Assembly: GCA_020445335.1 (NCBI GenBank)
Contig: JAGRGU010000079.1
Location: forward strand, 5,052-50,005
Origin: Gammaproteobacteria bacterium
GTDB lineage: Bacteria; Pseudomonadota; Gammaproteobacteria; Chromatiales; Chromatiaceae
DNA: 44,954 bases
Direction: 5' to 3'
Shown here: piece after piece, positions 7,353 to 17,899 of the stretch
Numbering within the stretch: the first letter of the stretch is position 1
Layout: the number at the start of each line of letters is the position of its first letter
Notes under the pieces: model-generated
The model's input: only the letters and a program-made list of their open reading frames with translations
The model's database searches: none
Told to the model about the DNA's origin: nothing
Translations under genes and position numbers: made by a program

Positions 7353-7619
7353 AAGTATTGGCCAAGTACGATCCAGTATTTTACGGAGCAGACCAGCGGA
7401 TTGCCCTCAACCAGTAAAAGTGAAAGTTAATCTTGATCCGACCTATAATGCTCATGCTGCTCCCAATCTCGTCACATGAATCTGGAGAGGGAACCCGATC
7501 TGAAAAACACATTTTTCATTTCGTCCTTTCTACGCTGCACCTCAAAAGTACTGTACGCTTTTCAGCCTGTTATGTGAGCGTAGGTTTTAAAAATCAGCAC
7601 GACCGGGTTAGCTTTAGAA
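7353..7619 (+). other. Gap of 267 bases without a convincing gene
   Basis: A 66-codon open frame (7433-7633) has no clear ribosome site, overlaps the next gene and has unlikely composition, so I do not call it. GTTAATC at 7425-7431 and GGGTTAGCT near 7609 look like isolated right attC boxes without left partners. An attC remnant plus the leader of the next gene is the best guess. Confidence 0.3.
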
Positions 7620-8123
7620 ATGGCCAAAAATAAGAAGAGTCTGTCGAAAAGAAGTAAAAAGTTCGCTCATGATGTGCTTATGCACACCCCGATTTTGAGG
7701 TTGATTGTTTTACTCGTTGTCTTGTGGATGATTTTTGCCGCAGGGTTATACTTTGCCGAGCGTGGAGCGGAAGGGACATCCATAACATCGTATGGTAGAG
7801 CGCTATATTGGGGAATAGCTGCCTTTTCCACAGCGGGAATAGCGGATATGCCCAGGAACGGGGTGTCGGAAATCATTGGGGCGGTATGGATCGTCCTGGG
7901 ATCAATGCTCTTCTTCGGAGCAATAGTCGCCACTATAACCGCATATTTCATGCGTCCTTTGCAGCGTCCATCGAGGCAAATTATTGATACCATCGAGTAC
8001 AATCTGGAGCAGCTGGATGACTTGAGCGTAGAGGAACTGAAGCTCCTGAAACAGACGATAGACTCGCTGATAGAACACATGGAACGTCTGAAACTAAAAA
8101 AAATAGCAACAAATAGAAAGTGA
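7620..8123 (+). CDS. Two-helix potassium-channel-like membrane protein with altered filter
   Basis: 167 residues. A basic N-terminus is followed by a first membrane helix (about 26-45), a pore helix (RALYWGIAAFS, 60-70), a filter-position segment TAGIAD (71-76), a second helix (about 83-110), and a charged coiled-coil-prone tail (130-160). The topology equals the Ion_trans_2 two-TM K+ channel pore. The usual TVGYGD filter is replaced by TAGIAD, losing the central YG, so K+ selectivity or conduction is doubtful. No RCK domain is present. It lies in the cassette-like region and is followed by a strong palindrome. Confidence 0.7.
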   Translation: MAKNKKSLSKRSKKFAHDVLMHTPILRLIVLLVVLWMIFAAGLYFAERGAEGTSITSYGRALYWGIAAFSTAGIADMPRNGVSEIIGAVWIVLGSMLFFGAIVATITAYFMRPLQRPSRQIIDTIEYNLEQLDDLSVEELKLLKQTIDSLIEHMERLKLKKIATNRK

Positions 8124-8138
8124 TATTTGGAAGTAAAA

Positions 8139-8199
8139 AAATAACAAGGCAAATACAGCAACGTGCCAACGACGCGCGTAGCTGATTTACATCTTTGCC
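8139..8199 (+). other. attC-like long hairpin
   Basis: GGCAAA (8148-8153) pairs with TTTGCC (8194-8199). CAGCAACGTGC (8157-8167) pairs with GCGCGTAGCTG (8174-8184) apart from one mismatch and a wobble. AATAACAAGG at the left end resembles a left attC box; the right box seems lost. It lies 15 bases after the channel gene. Confidence 0.4.
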
Positions 8200-8275
8200 A
8201 ATGAAATCCGATTGCACCTGTCAGCCCTGCAGGGGTGATCGGCTATTTTCAATAGGGGTGGAGGATAAGGAACCA

Positions 8276-8746
8276 ATGAAAAAAATACTAAAAGTTGTAG
8301 CTGGCATCATACTGATCACAGGACTTGCTTCCGGTTGTTCCATGAAATCATTGATGGTGCAAGAACGAGTGAGTCCGTATGGCGTTGAGGATACTGTCAA
8401 GAAAATCCAGGCTAATGCCAAAGCCATCGGCTGGGTATCGCCTGGTGTAAAAAATATGAACAAGAGCATCGCCAAGCATGGCGGAAACGATATTGGAGGA
8501 CAGGTTCGTATAGTTGAGCTATGCAACGCACAGCATGCAAGCAAGATACTGTCCAAAGACGAAGGTCGCTACTCCGCTCTATTGATGCCCTGTGCCATAG
8601 CCGTTTATGAGAAAAGCGACGGCAATACATACGTATCAAACATGCGCGCGAAAGACATGGGCAGCATGATGGGAGGAGTTGTCAGCGAGGTAATGGCCGA
8701 CGTCGATATCGATCAGCAGAAAATACTGGAGTTTCTGCCGAAATAG
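8276..8746 (+). CDS. DUF302-domain lipoprotein
   Basis: 156 residues from the ATG at 8276, which has a good GGAGGATAAGG ribosome site; an upstream TTG frame from 8195 runs through a palindrome and is rejected as the start. The signal peptide ends ITGLASGC, a lipobox. The rest is a DUF302 domain: VEDTVKKIQANAKAIGWVSP, VRIVELCNAQHASKIL, then LLMPCAIAVYEK with the conserved PC, and VSNMRAKDMG near the end. DUF302 proteins are periplasmic or membrane-anchored and of unclear function; some are linked to sulfur or redox stress. Single gene in its slot. Confidence 0.75.
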   Translation: MKKILKVVAGIILITGLASGCSMKSLMVQERVSPYGVEDTVKKIQANAKAIGWVSPGVKNMNKSIAKHGGNDIGGQVRIVELCNAQHASKILSKDEGRYSALLMPCAIAVYEKSDGNTYVSNMRAKDMGSMMGGVVSEVMADVDIDQQKILEFLPK

Positions 8747-9016
8747 TCGGATAGCCCGCTGGATGACTGATGCAATCACCAGCTGGCTGACTTTTCGTTC
8801 TGGGCCGCCGCCCGCCGCCAGGCTCTTTCAGTTTTATATCGAGCTTCATGGCGGCTGGCGTCGGTTCAGTTCGGGCGTTGGTGGTGAAAGCGGCCTGCGG
8901 GATATCCACGCGATCGTGAAGACCGCGCGTCGTTCGGGTTACGTTATAGCTGGCTGGTGTTTCTCGCAATTCCGTCACGGAAAGTTTCAGGCGAACATGG
9001 ACTATTGAAGCAGAAA
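8747..9016 (+). other. Gap of 270 bases without a convincing gene
   Basis: An 81-codon frame (8763-9008) exists but has no ribosome site, no recognisable fold and a higher GC content than its neighbours. ACGTTATAGC near 8940 resembles a right attC box, but no matching left arm was found. I see nothing else. Confidence 0.25.
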
Positions 9017-9451
9017 ATGTCGACACTGGAACGAGCAATCGAAATAGCGGCCAAAGCGCACGCCGGTCAAGTTGATAAAGCTGGCGAGCCCTATATCATC
9101 CATCCAATTCGAGTCATGCTTCGCGTAACCAGCATCGAAGCGAGAATATCTGCCGTGCTTCATGATGTCGTGGAAGACTCGGACGTCACAGTGGATGAAT
9201 TGCGGAATGAGGGATTCTCTGAGGTCGTTCTTCAGGCCGTGGAGGCACTTACAAAACGTCCTGGCGAAAATCGAATTCAGGCAGCGCTTCGCGCGGTATC
9301 AAACGAGACAGCCAGGAAGGTAAAGTTGGCTGATAATGCCGAGAACATGGATCTGAGCCGTATTCCCAATCCAACAGCAAAGGATCATGCAAGGGTCAAA
9401 GAGTACGAAAAGGTTCGTGAAATACTTTTGGGCAGCAATGGCGCCCATTAG
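9017..9451 (+). CDS. Small HD-domain (p)ppGpp-hydrolase-like protein
   Basis: 144 residues, single domain. It matches the hydrolase half of RelA/SpoT and the stand-alone MESH1 type: AAKAHAGQVDKAGEPYIIHP (His15, His29), AVLHDVVEDSD (His49-Asp50 and Glu53-Asp54), and KLADNAENM in place of the usual KLADRLHNM. No synthetase or TGS domain is present. A pyrophosphohydrolase acting on alarmones or another nucleotide is the natural inference. The start is at ATG 9017, because the upstream 20 codons have no homology signal. It lies in the accessory region with no obvious partner. Confidence 0.75.
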   Translation: MSTLERAIEIAAKAHAGQVDKAGEPYIIHPIRVMLRVTSIEARISAVLHDVVEDSDVTVDELRNEGFSEVVLQAVEALTKRPGENRIQAALRAVSNETARKVKLADNAENMDLSRIPNPTAKDHARVKEYEKVREILLGSNGAH

Positions 9452-9481
9452 GACCGCTTCATACTGGCGTACTTTCTCACA

Positions 9482-9820
9482 ATGACAAGACTAAAAATGC
9501 TGGTGGCTATCACGCTCTCAACGGCACCCGTTCATGCGTTTGCATCAGGGGTGGACGCGGTAGTGATCATTCCCTTGTATGTCATTTTGTTTGTCCTGTC
9601 GGTGATTGCTTTTGGCAGGATCGACATGCCAACCAAGTCGCTCCCCCTGGCGCTGATTTGTGGGCTGTTGCTGTTTTTGAATTGGATGTTTTCGTTGCAT
9701 ATATATCTGAAGTGGTTGTCGAATCTGGTCGACAGTTTGGAAGTGGGATTGGTATCCGCGGCCATCACTCCTTTTCTGATCGTTCACTTCACCAATTTAC
9801 TTACGAGAAGAATAAGATAG
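9482..9820 (+). CDS. Small hypothetical membrane protein
   Basis: 112 residues with an N-terminal signal-like segment (MLVAITLSTAPVHAFA, possibly cleaved after AFA) and three further hydrophobic helices (about 26-45, 56-72 and 87-106). It ends in TRRIR. No family is recognised. It begins 30 bases after the HD gene and may share its transcript. It is the last gene of the AT-rich accessory region; after it the composition changes to the GC-rich core. Confidence 0.5.
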   Translation: MTRLKMLVAITLSTAPVHAFASGVDAVVIIPLYVILFVLSVIAFGRIDMPTKSLPLALICGLLLFLNWMFSLHIYLKWLSNLVDSLEVGLVSAAITPFLIVHFTNLLTRRIR

Positions 9821-9976
9821 CGAGCACTTAAATCTGGATATGGACACGGCGGCGTGAACGATTCTCCGCTGTGCTGACTCGGCCCCGTCGCATCTGTGCC
9901 ACTTCACTCTCTTTGGCGAGATCGATAACGATTACCGAACCGGGTTTGCCGGGGATAAGGAAAAGCACCTGTAAAC

Positions 9977-10009
9977 AAAAAACCAGCGGACGCCAATACG
10001 TGGCGCCGC
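9977..10009 (-). terminator. Intrinsic terminator of ppsA
   Basis: Read on the minus strand: GCGG-CGCCA, loop CGTAT, TGGCG-(T)-CCGC, then a run of T (plus-strand A at 9977-9982). It lies about 65 bases after the ppsA stop codon. Confidence 0.65.
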
Positions 10010-10074
10010 CGATTTGGCTGCAAGCCTGGTACCGTCAATCGGCTTAGGATTGGAGAACCCCTGAAGTACTGAGG

Positions 10075-12441
10075 CTAATCCGCCGACTGCCCGGCCATGA
10101 AAAGCCAGGTATCGATAACACTGTCCGGGTTCAGGGATACGCTGCTTATACCCTGCTCCAGCAGCCACTTGGCGAGGTCGGGATGGTCCGATGGCCCCTG
10201 ACCACAGATACCAACGTACTTGTTCTGCCTGTTGCAGGCGCTGATTGCCATGCTCAGCATCTTTTTGACCGCCGGGTCGCGCTCGTCGAAACGGTGGGCG
10301 ACCAGGCTGGAGTCACGATCCAGTCCCAGTGTCAGCTGGGTCATGTCGTTGGAACCGATCGAAAAGCCGTCGAAATACTCCAGGAACTCGTCGGCCAGAA
10401 CGGCGTTGGAGGGGAGTTCGCACATCATGATCAGGCGCAAACCCTTTTCACCGCGCTTGAGGCCATTCGCCGCCAGTGCCTCGACCACTTCCCTGGCGTC
10501 CTCCAGCGTACGCACGAACGGGATCATGATCTCGACATTGTCCAACCCCATCTCTTCGCGCACATATTTCAGCGCCCTGCACTCCAGCTCCCAGCAGGCC
10601 TTGAAATCTTCGGAGATGTAACGGCCCGCGCCGCGGAAGCCGATCATCGGGTTCTCCTCCTCCGGCTCGTAACGTGGTCCGCCTATCAGATTGGCGTACT
10701 CGTTGGATTTGAAATCGGACATACGCACGATTACCGGCGCCGGTGCGAATGCGGCGGCCAGTGTGGAGACCCCCTCGGCGATCTTGGCGATATAGAACTG
10801 TTCGGGGCTCTCGTAGGCGGCGATCAGGGGCTCGATCTCCTCCCTCAGGTCCTCCGGGAGTTGCTCGAACTCCAGCAATGCCTTTGGGTGGATGCCGATC
10901 ATGTTGTTGATGATGAACTCCAACCGAGCCAGGCCGATGCCTGCATTTGGAATCGTGGTGAAATCGAACGCACGGTCCGGATTGCCGACGTTCATCATGA
11001 TCTTGGTCGGAATCTCGGGCATGCTGTCGAGCTCGATCTTCCTGTGCTCGAACTCCAGCATCCCGCTATAGATGAAGCCGGTGTCGCCCTCAGCGCAGGA
11101 AACCGTCACCGCGCTGCCGTCGGCGATCTTGTGGGTGGCGTCGTTGCAACCGACCACGGCAGGTACGCCGAGCTCGCGCGCGATGATCGCGGCGTGGCAG
11201 GTGCGACCGCCCCGGTTGGTGACGATGGCCGCGGCACGTTTCATGATCGGCTCCCAGTCGGGGTCGGTCATATCGGTAACCAGCACGTCGCCCGGCTGGA
11301 CCTTGTCCATGTCGTCCAGGCTCATGATCACTTTGGCATTGCCTGCGCCGATGCGCGAGCCGATCGAGCGGCCCTCGGTCAGCACTTCGCCGCGTCGCTT
11401 GAGTTCGTAGCGCTCTATCACGTTGCCGCTGCGGCTCTGCACCGTTTCGGGTCGCGCCTGGACGATGTAGAGACGCCCGTCGAGGCCATCGCGTGCCCAC
11501 TCGATATCCATCGGACGCTGATAGTGCTTTTCGATGGTCATCGCCTGGCGCGCCAGCTCCTCCGCTTCTTCGCTGGTGATCGAGAAGCGATCGCGCGCGT
11601 CGTCGTCGACGTCGATCGTCTTCACCGGGCTGTCGCCACCCGGGTTGTAGACCATCTTGATCGCCTTGCTGCCGACGTTGCGTCGCACTACCGCCGGCCG
11701 GCCCGCGGCCAGCGTCGGCTTGTGAACGTAGAACTCGTCGGGGTTGACCGCGCCCTGGACCACCATCTCGCCGAGGCCGTAGCTGGAGGTGATGAACACC
11801 ACGTCGCGGAAACCGGACTCGGTATCGAGCGTGAACATGACACCGGAGGCGCCGATGTCGGAACGGATCATCTTCTGGATGCCGGCCGAGAGCGCGACCA
11901 GGCTGTGCTCGAAGCCCTGGTGAACGCGATAGGCGATGGCGCGATCGTTGAACAGCGAAGCGAATACTTCGTGGATCGCCTCCTTGATGTTGCCGAGTCC
12001 CGAGACGTTGAGAAAAGTCTCCTGCTGGCCGGCGAAAGAGGCATCGGGGAGATCCTCCGCGGTAGCCGATGAGCGCACCGCCCAGGTCACCTCGCTGCCG
12101 TACTCCTTCTCCAGCCTGGCGTAGGCATCTTCGATGGCATCGTTGAGCGCCTTCGGGAAGGGGGTCTCCATGATCCAGCGGCGGATGTCTGCGCCGGTTT
12201 CGGCCAGCGCACGCACGTCGTCGACGTCGAGCTTCGCCAATGCCCGGTTGATGCGATCCGCCAGGCCTTCGTGGGAGAGGAACTCGCGGTAGGCCTCCGC
12301 GGTGGTGGCGAAACCGCCGGGAACCTGCACGCCAAGACTGCTCAGATTTTGAATCATCTCGCCGAGGGAGGCGTTCTTCCCGCCTACCTTGTCGACGTCG
12401 TCCATTCCCATCTCGTTCAGCCACAGGACATGCTTGCTCAT
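10075..12441 (-). CDS. ppsA: Phosphoenolpyruvate synthase
   Basis: 788 residues, close to the 792 of E. coli PpsA. It converts pyruvate, ATP and water to PEP, AMP and phosphate, the entry step of gluconeogenesis from lactate, pyruvate or acetate-derived carbon. Visible are the N-terminal ATP-binding domain ([31 protein letters not shown]), the phosphohistidine swivel domain with [15 protein letters not shown], and the C-terminal PEP-binding barrel ([44 protein letters not shown]). The ATG at 12441 is chosen because GGGGAG lies five bases upstream; a GTG two codons earlier is too close to it. Its function fits the lactate genes elsewhere in the window. Confidence 0.96.
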   Translation of the reverse strand: MSKHVLWLNEMGMDDVDKVGGKNASLGEMIQNLSSLGVQVPGGFATTAEAYREFLSHEGLADRINRALAKLDVDDVRALAETGADIRRWIMETPFPKALNDAIEDAYARLEKEYGSEVTWAVRSSATAEDLPDASFAGQQETFLNVSGLGNIKEAIHEVFASLFNDRAIAYRVHQGFEHSLVALSAGIQKMIRSDIGASGVMFTLDTESGFRDVVFITSSYGLGEMVVQGAVNPDEFYVHKPTLAAGRPAVVRRNVGSKAIKMVYNPGGDSPVKTIDVDDDARDRFSITSEEAEELARQAMTIEKHYQRPMDIEWARDGLDGRLYIVQARPETVQSRSGNVIERYELKRRGEVLTEGRSIGSRIGAGNAKVIMSLDDMDKVQPGDVLVTDMTDPDWEPIMKRAAAIVTNRGGRTCHAAIIARELGVPAVVGCNDATHKIADGSAVTVSCAEGDTGFIYSGMLEFEHRKIELDSMPEIPTKIMMNVGNPDRAFDFTTIPNAGIGLARLEFIINNMIGIHPKALLEFEQLPEDLREEIEPLIAAYESPEQFYIAKIAEGVSTLAAAFAPAPVIVRMSDFKSNEYANLIGGPRYEPEEENPMIGFRGAGRYISEDFKACWELECRALKYVREEMGLDNVEIMIPFVRTLEDAREVVEALAANGLKRGEKGLRLIMMCELPSNAVLADEFLEYFDGFSIGSNDMTQLTLGLDRDSSLVAHRFDERDPAVKKMLSMAISACNRQNKYVGICGQGPSDHPDLAKWLLEQGISSVSLNPDSVIDTWLFMAGQSAD

Positions 12442-12515
12442 TTTCACTCCCCGAATTCAATATTGGCTTACGACAAACCTCGCCATTTTAGTTGTTTGAC
12501 ACTTTTGTGCAATGC

Positions 12516-12551
12516 AAAAAGGCACGGGCAAGATGCTCCTAACCCGTGCCT
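12516..12551 (-). terminator. Intrinsic terminator of pgm
   Basis: On the minus strand AGGCACGGG (12551-12543) pairs perfectly with CCCGTGCCT (12528-12520), followed by a T run. It separates pgm from the ppsA promoter region, so the two genes are probably transcribed independently. The bases between it and ppsA should hold the ppsA promoter; I could not pick clear boxes. Confidence 0.8.
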
Positions 12552-12597
12552 GAAGCGATGCCTTGACCTATGCAAAGTCCGGTTGGCGATCGCAAAA

Positions 12598-14274
<1,677 letters not shown>

Positions 14275-14371
14275 TCACAGGCGGGGGGCTGAAATCGAGA
14301 GAGCGGCGCCGCGGCCGTGCGGCGCAGATCAGCCGCAGACCCGGGCGAGGCATAGCCTGGCGGCATCCGGA

Positions 14372-14399
14372 CTTGAATTCGGCCAGGCTATCCCCATCT
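14372..14399 (+). promoter_or_regulatory. RpoH (sigma-32) heat-shock promoter of htpG
   Basis: CTTGAA (14372-14377), a 14-base spacer, then CCCCATCT (14392-14399): nearly perfect sigma-32 -35 and -10 elements, about 95 bases before the htpG start. Confidence 0.85.
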
Positions 14400-14492
14400 G
14401 TGGCGTTTGCCCGATCTGCAATCCACTCTATTCGCGTGGTTGCGGGTCACTGAACCATAGCTGAAGCCAACAGATGGGAGTCGATACCGGTC

Positions 14493-16406
14493 ATGACAGT
14501 TGATGCGCACAAAGAGACGATGGAATTTCAGGCGGAAGTTAGCCAGGTGCTCAACCTGGTGATCCGCTCGCTCTACAGCAACAAGGAGATCTTTCTGCGG
14601 GAGCTGATCTCGAACGCCTCGGACGCGGCGGAAAAGCTCAGGTTCGAGGCGCTCACCGACGACGCGCTCTACGAGGAGGACCCCAATCTGCGTATTCGCA
14701 TCTCGGTCGACAAGGAGCGTCGCACGCTGACCATCTCGGACAACGGCATCGGCATGAGCCGGCAGGAGGTCTCGGAGACGATCGGCACCATCGCCAACTC
14801 GGGAACCCGCAAGTTCCTCGAGGCGATGAGCGGCGATCAGGCGCAGGACAGCCAGCTGATCGGCCAGTTCGGCGTCGGCTTCTACTCGGCTTTCATCGTC
14901 GCCGACAAGGTGACGCTGGTGACGCGCCGCGCCGGCAGCGGCAGCGAGCACGGTGTACGCTGGGAGTCGAGCGGCGAGGGCGACTACACCATCGAAACCG
15001 TCGAGAAAGCGGGGCGGGGCACCGATATCACGCTGCATCTGCGCGAGGACGAGGCGGAGTTCGCGGAGAGTTATCGCATCCGCAGTATCGTCAGCAAGTT
15101 CTCCGACCATATCGCGATCCCGGTGGAGATGCTGGAGGAGCAGTATGGTGAACCCGAAGAGGGCGAGGAGAGGAAGGCGCCCGAATGGGAGCAGGTCAAC
15201 AGCGGTACGGCGCTGTGGATGCGCAGCAAGTCGGAGATCAAAGAGGAGGAGTACAACGAGTTCTACAAGCACATCGGTCACGACTTCGAGGATCCGCTGG
15301 CGCATGCGCACAACCGGGTCGAGGGCAAGAACGAGTACAGCTCTCTGCTTTTCATCCCGTCGCGCGCGCCCTTCGACATGTGGGACCGGGAGCAGAAGCA
15401 TGGCGTGAAGCTCTATGTGCGCCGCGTCTTCATCATGGATGAGGCGGACAAGCTGATGCCGCGCTATCTGCGTTTCGTCAAGGGCGTGGTGGACTCCGAC
15501 GACCTGCCGCTGAATGTTTCGCGCGAGCTGCTGCAGCACAACCGCAAGATCGACAGCATACGCAGCGCCAACGTCAAACGGGTGCTCGGGCTGCTGGAGA
15601 AGATGGCCAAGGATGACGGCGAGAAGTTCGCGAAGTTCTGGAAGGAGTTCGGCACCGTGTTGAAAGAGGGTCCGGCCGAGGATTTCGCCAACAAGGAGCG
15701 GATCGCCGGCCTGATGCGCTTCGCCACCACCAAGTCCGAGGGGCGCGAGCAGTCGGTTTCGCTGGATGCCTACATAGAGCGCATGCAGGAGAAGCAGGAG
15801 AAGATCTACTACATCACTGCCGACAGTCACGCCGCGGCGCTGCACAGCCCGCATCTCGAAGTGTTCCGCAAGAAGGATGTCGAGGTGCTGCTGCTGACAG
15901 ATCGAGTCGACGAGTGGCTGGTCTCGCACCTGAGCGAGTTCAAGGGCAAGCATCTGCAGTCGGTGGCGAAAGGCGCGCTCGACCTCGGTGAGTTGGACGA
16001 TGCCGAGAGCAAGGAGGCTCTGGAGAAGGTCGCCGAGGAGCACAAGGATCTGGTGGAGCGCATCACCAAGGCATTGGGAGAGCGGGTGAAAGAGGTACGG
16101 ATCAGCAATCGACTGACCGAATCCCCGGCCTGTCTGGTGGTTGGCGACTATGAAATGAGCGCCAACCTGCAGCGGGTGCTGAAACAGATGGGGCAGGATG
16201 CGCCGGAGACCAAGCCGATTCTTGAGGTCAATCCGACCCATCCGCTGGTGGCCAAGATCGAGCAGGAGCCGGACCAGGAGACCTTTGCCGATCTGGCCAG
16301 CATTCTGCTGGATCAGGCGACCCTCTCTGAGGGCGGTCAGCTCGAGGATCCGGCGGCATTCGTGCATCGGCTGAACCGGCTCATGCTCAATCTGTCGGCG
16401 GGCTGA
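14493..16406 (+). CDS. htpG: Molecular chaperone HtpG (Hsp90)
   Basis: 637 residues, usual length. A dimeric cytosolic ATP-dependent chaperone. The N-terminal GHKL ATPase domain shows ELISNASDAAEKLRF, the ATP-lid aspartate in SDNGIGM, and IGQFGVGFYSAFIVAD. The middle domain carries the LPLNVSRELLQHN segment, including the arginine that reaches the ATP phosphate. The C-terminal dimerisation domain is complete. ATG at 14493. It is driven by the sigma-32 promoter just upstream, so heat induction is expected. A GC-rich hairpin without a T run follows the gene. Confidence 0.97.
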   Translation: MTVDAHKETMEFQAEVSQVLNLVIRSLYSNKEIFLRELISNASDAAEKLRFEALTDDALYEEDPNLRIRISVDKERRTLTISDNGIGMSRQEVSETIGTIANSGTRKFLEAMSGDQAQDSQLIGQFGVGFYSAFIVADKVTLVTRRAGSGSEHGVRWESSGEGDYTIETVEKAGRGTDITLHLREDEAEFAESYRIRSIVSKFSDHIAIPVEMLEEQYGEPEEGEERKAPEWEQVNSGTALWMRSKSEIKEEEYNEFYKHIGHDFEDPLAHAHNRVEGKNEYSSLLFIPSRAPFDMWDREQKHGVKLYVRRVFIMDEADKLMPRYLRFVKGVVDSDDLPLNVSRELLQHNRKIDSIRSANVKRVLGLLEKMAKDDGEKFAKFWKEFGTVLKEGPAEDFANKERIAGLMRFATTKSEGREQSVSLDAYIERMQEKQEKIYYITADSHAAALHSPHLEVFRKKDVEVLLLTDRVDEWLVSHLSEFKGKHLQSVAKGALDLGELDDAESKEALEKVAEEHKDLVERITKALGERVKEVRISNRLTESPACLVVGDYEMSANLQRVLKQMGQDAPETKPILEVNPTHPLVAKIEQEPDQETFADLASILLDQATLSEGGQLEDPAAFVHRLNRLMLNLSAG

Positions 16407-16493
16407 AGTCCGCTCTGCCAGCGGCGCAGCGCCACCGGCAACGGGGTGTGGCGCCGCTCCCGGGATTGGCGAGCGCCGCCATAAAGCCGCTGA

Positions 16494-17249
<756 letters not shown>

Positions 17250-17275
17250 ACGGCGCGGAAACAGGGTGCAGAAGA

Positions 17276-17299
17276 GCCGGGCAGTCGCCCGGCTTTTTT
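17276..17299 (+). terminator. Intrinsic terminator after adk
   Basis: GCCGGGC (17276-17282), loop AGTC, GCCCGGC (17287-17293), then six T. Classic rho-independent form. Confidence 0.9.
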
Positions 17300-17364
17300 G
17301 TATCCGTCGCTGTGACCCGGTAGCTGATCTTCACCGGCTGCTATACCGCTTCATTAGAAGATTT

Positions 17365-17373
17365 TGATATAAT
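17365..17373 (+). promoter_or_regulatory. Extended -10 promoter of the thioredoxin gene
   Basis: TGATATAAT: a perfect TATAAT (17368-17373) with the TG extension one base upstream. No good -35 is seen, as is usual for extended -10 promoters. It lies about 40 bases before the GTG start, right after the adk terminator. Confidence 0.6.
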
Positions 17374-17414
17374 TCCATAAATTTCACTTAATTCCGCACA
17401 AGAAGGGGGCTCAA

Positions 17415-17783
17415 GTGGCCGTAGTCGAACTCAACAAAGAAAGTTTTCAGCAGACGGTTTCCGACAACGACTTCGTGATTGTCGATTTCTGGGCTCCCTG
17501 GTGCGGTCCATGCCGCTCTTTCGCGCCGACCTACGAGAAGGTGGCCGAAGACCATCCCGACATCGTCTTCGCCAAGGTCAATACAGAGGAGGAGCAGGAG
17601 ATCGCCCGGCATTTCCAGATTCGTTCGATCCCAACGCTGATGATTTTTCGCGAGAAGGTGATCATCTTCAGCCAGCCGGGCGCGCTGCCGGAGGGCAGTT
17701 TCCGCGAGCTGCTGAGCAAGGCCGGCGAGCTGGATATGGCCGAGATCCACAAGCAGATCGAGGCGGAGCAGGCCAAAGCCTGA
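17415..17783 (+). CDS. Thioredoxin-family protein
   Basis: 122 residues, one thioredoxin fold without a signal peptide, so cytoplasmic. The active site is WAPWCGPC near residue 30, the cis-proline is in IRSIPTLMIF near 75, and a short helical C-terminal extension (DMAEIHKQIEAEQ) exceeds the standard 108 residues. A disulfide reductase role is expected, but the extended tail makes it distinct from TrxA. The start is GTG at 17415 with AAGGGGG upstream. Own promoter and terminator, so monocistronic. Confidence 0.88.
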   Translation: MAVVELNKESFQQTVSDNDFVIVDFWAPWCGPCRSFAPTYEKVAEDHPDIVFAKVNTEEEQEIARHFQIRSIPTLMIFREKVIIFSQPGALPEGSFRELLSKAGELDMAEIHKQIEAEQAKA

Positions 17784-17809
17784 TTCCCGGCGACAGCGGG
17801 CGAAGGGAG

Positions 17810-17840
17810 AGCCGGCAGCGCATGCCGGCTTTCTCTTTTC
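17810..17840 (+). terminator. Intrinsic terminator after the thioredoxin gene
   Basis: AGCCGGCA (17810-17817) pairs with TGCCGGCT (17823-17830), five-base loop, then TTCTCTTTTC. Confidence 0.75.
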
Positions 17841-17899
17841 TCGGGTCGTCTATAATTGCGCAGCATTGTATTCCTCGAGGTAAACCAGACGCGAATCGG

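Larger units (their letters stand above)
1784..8199 (+). other. Putative chromosomal integron gene-cassette array (degenerate)
   Basis: This stretch alternates small unrelated genes, all on the plus strand, with short gaps holding imperfect inverted repeats of attC type: a left box resembling RYYYAAC, an inner pairing segment, a variable hairpin, and a right box resembling GTTRRRY. Spacing of roughly one gene per palindrome and AT-rich composition against the GC-rich core fit a sedentary integron. No integrase gene or attI site is in the window; from the attC orientation they would lie to the left. Many boxes deviate from consensus, so the array looks old or fossil. Genes left of 1784 and right of 8199 may also belong to it. 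Confidence 0.5.

Noticed and set aside
7433..7633. A 66-residue frame between the DUF2459-like and channel genes
   Set aside because: No ribosome site, overlaps the next gene, and has unlikely composition.
5852..8123. TIR gene, lipoprotein and channel as one multi-gene defence operon
   Set aside because: Each is separated by gaps of 76 to 267 bases with attC-like or remnant sequences, so independent cassettes are the simpler reading.
8195..8275. Longer N-terminus for the DUF302 lipoprotein from TTG 8195
   Set aside because: It starts inside a palindrome and would put 27 residues before a perfect lipoprotein signal peptide; ATG 8276 has a strong ribosome site.
8763..9008. An 81-residue frame before the HD-domain gene
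   Set aside because: No ribosome site and no recognisable fold; more likely decayed intergenic DNA.
10183..12072. A 629-residue open frame on the plus strand
   Set aside because: It is antisense to ppsA; GC-rich genes leave long open frames on the opposite strand, and this one has no recognisable domain and low-complexity Arg/Val/Asp/Gly composition.
16420..16458. GC-rich hairpin after htpG as a terminator
   Set aside because: The stem (AGCGGCGC with GCGCCGCT) is strong but there is no T run after it, so I do not call an intrinsic terminator.
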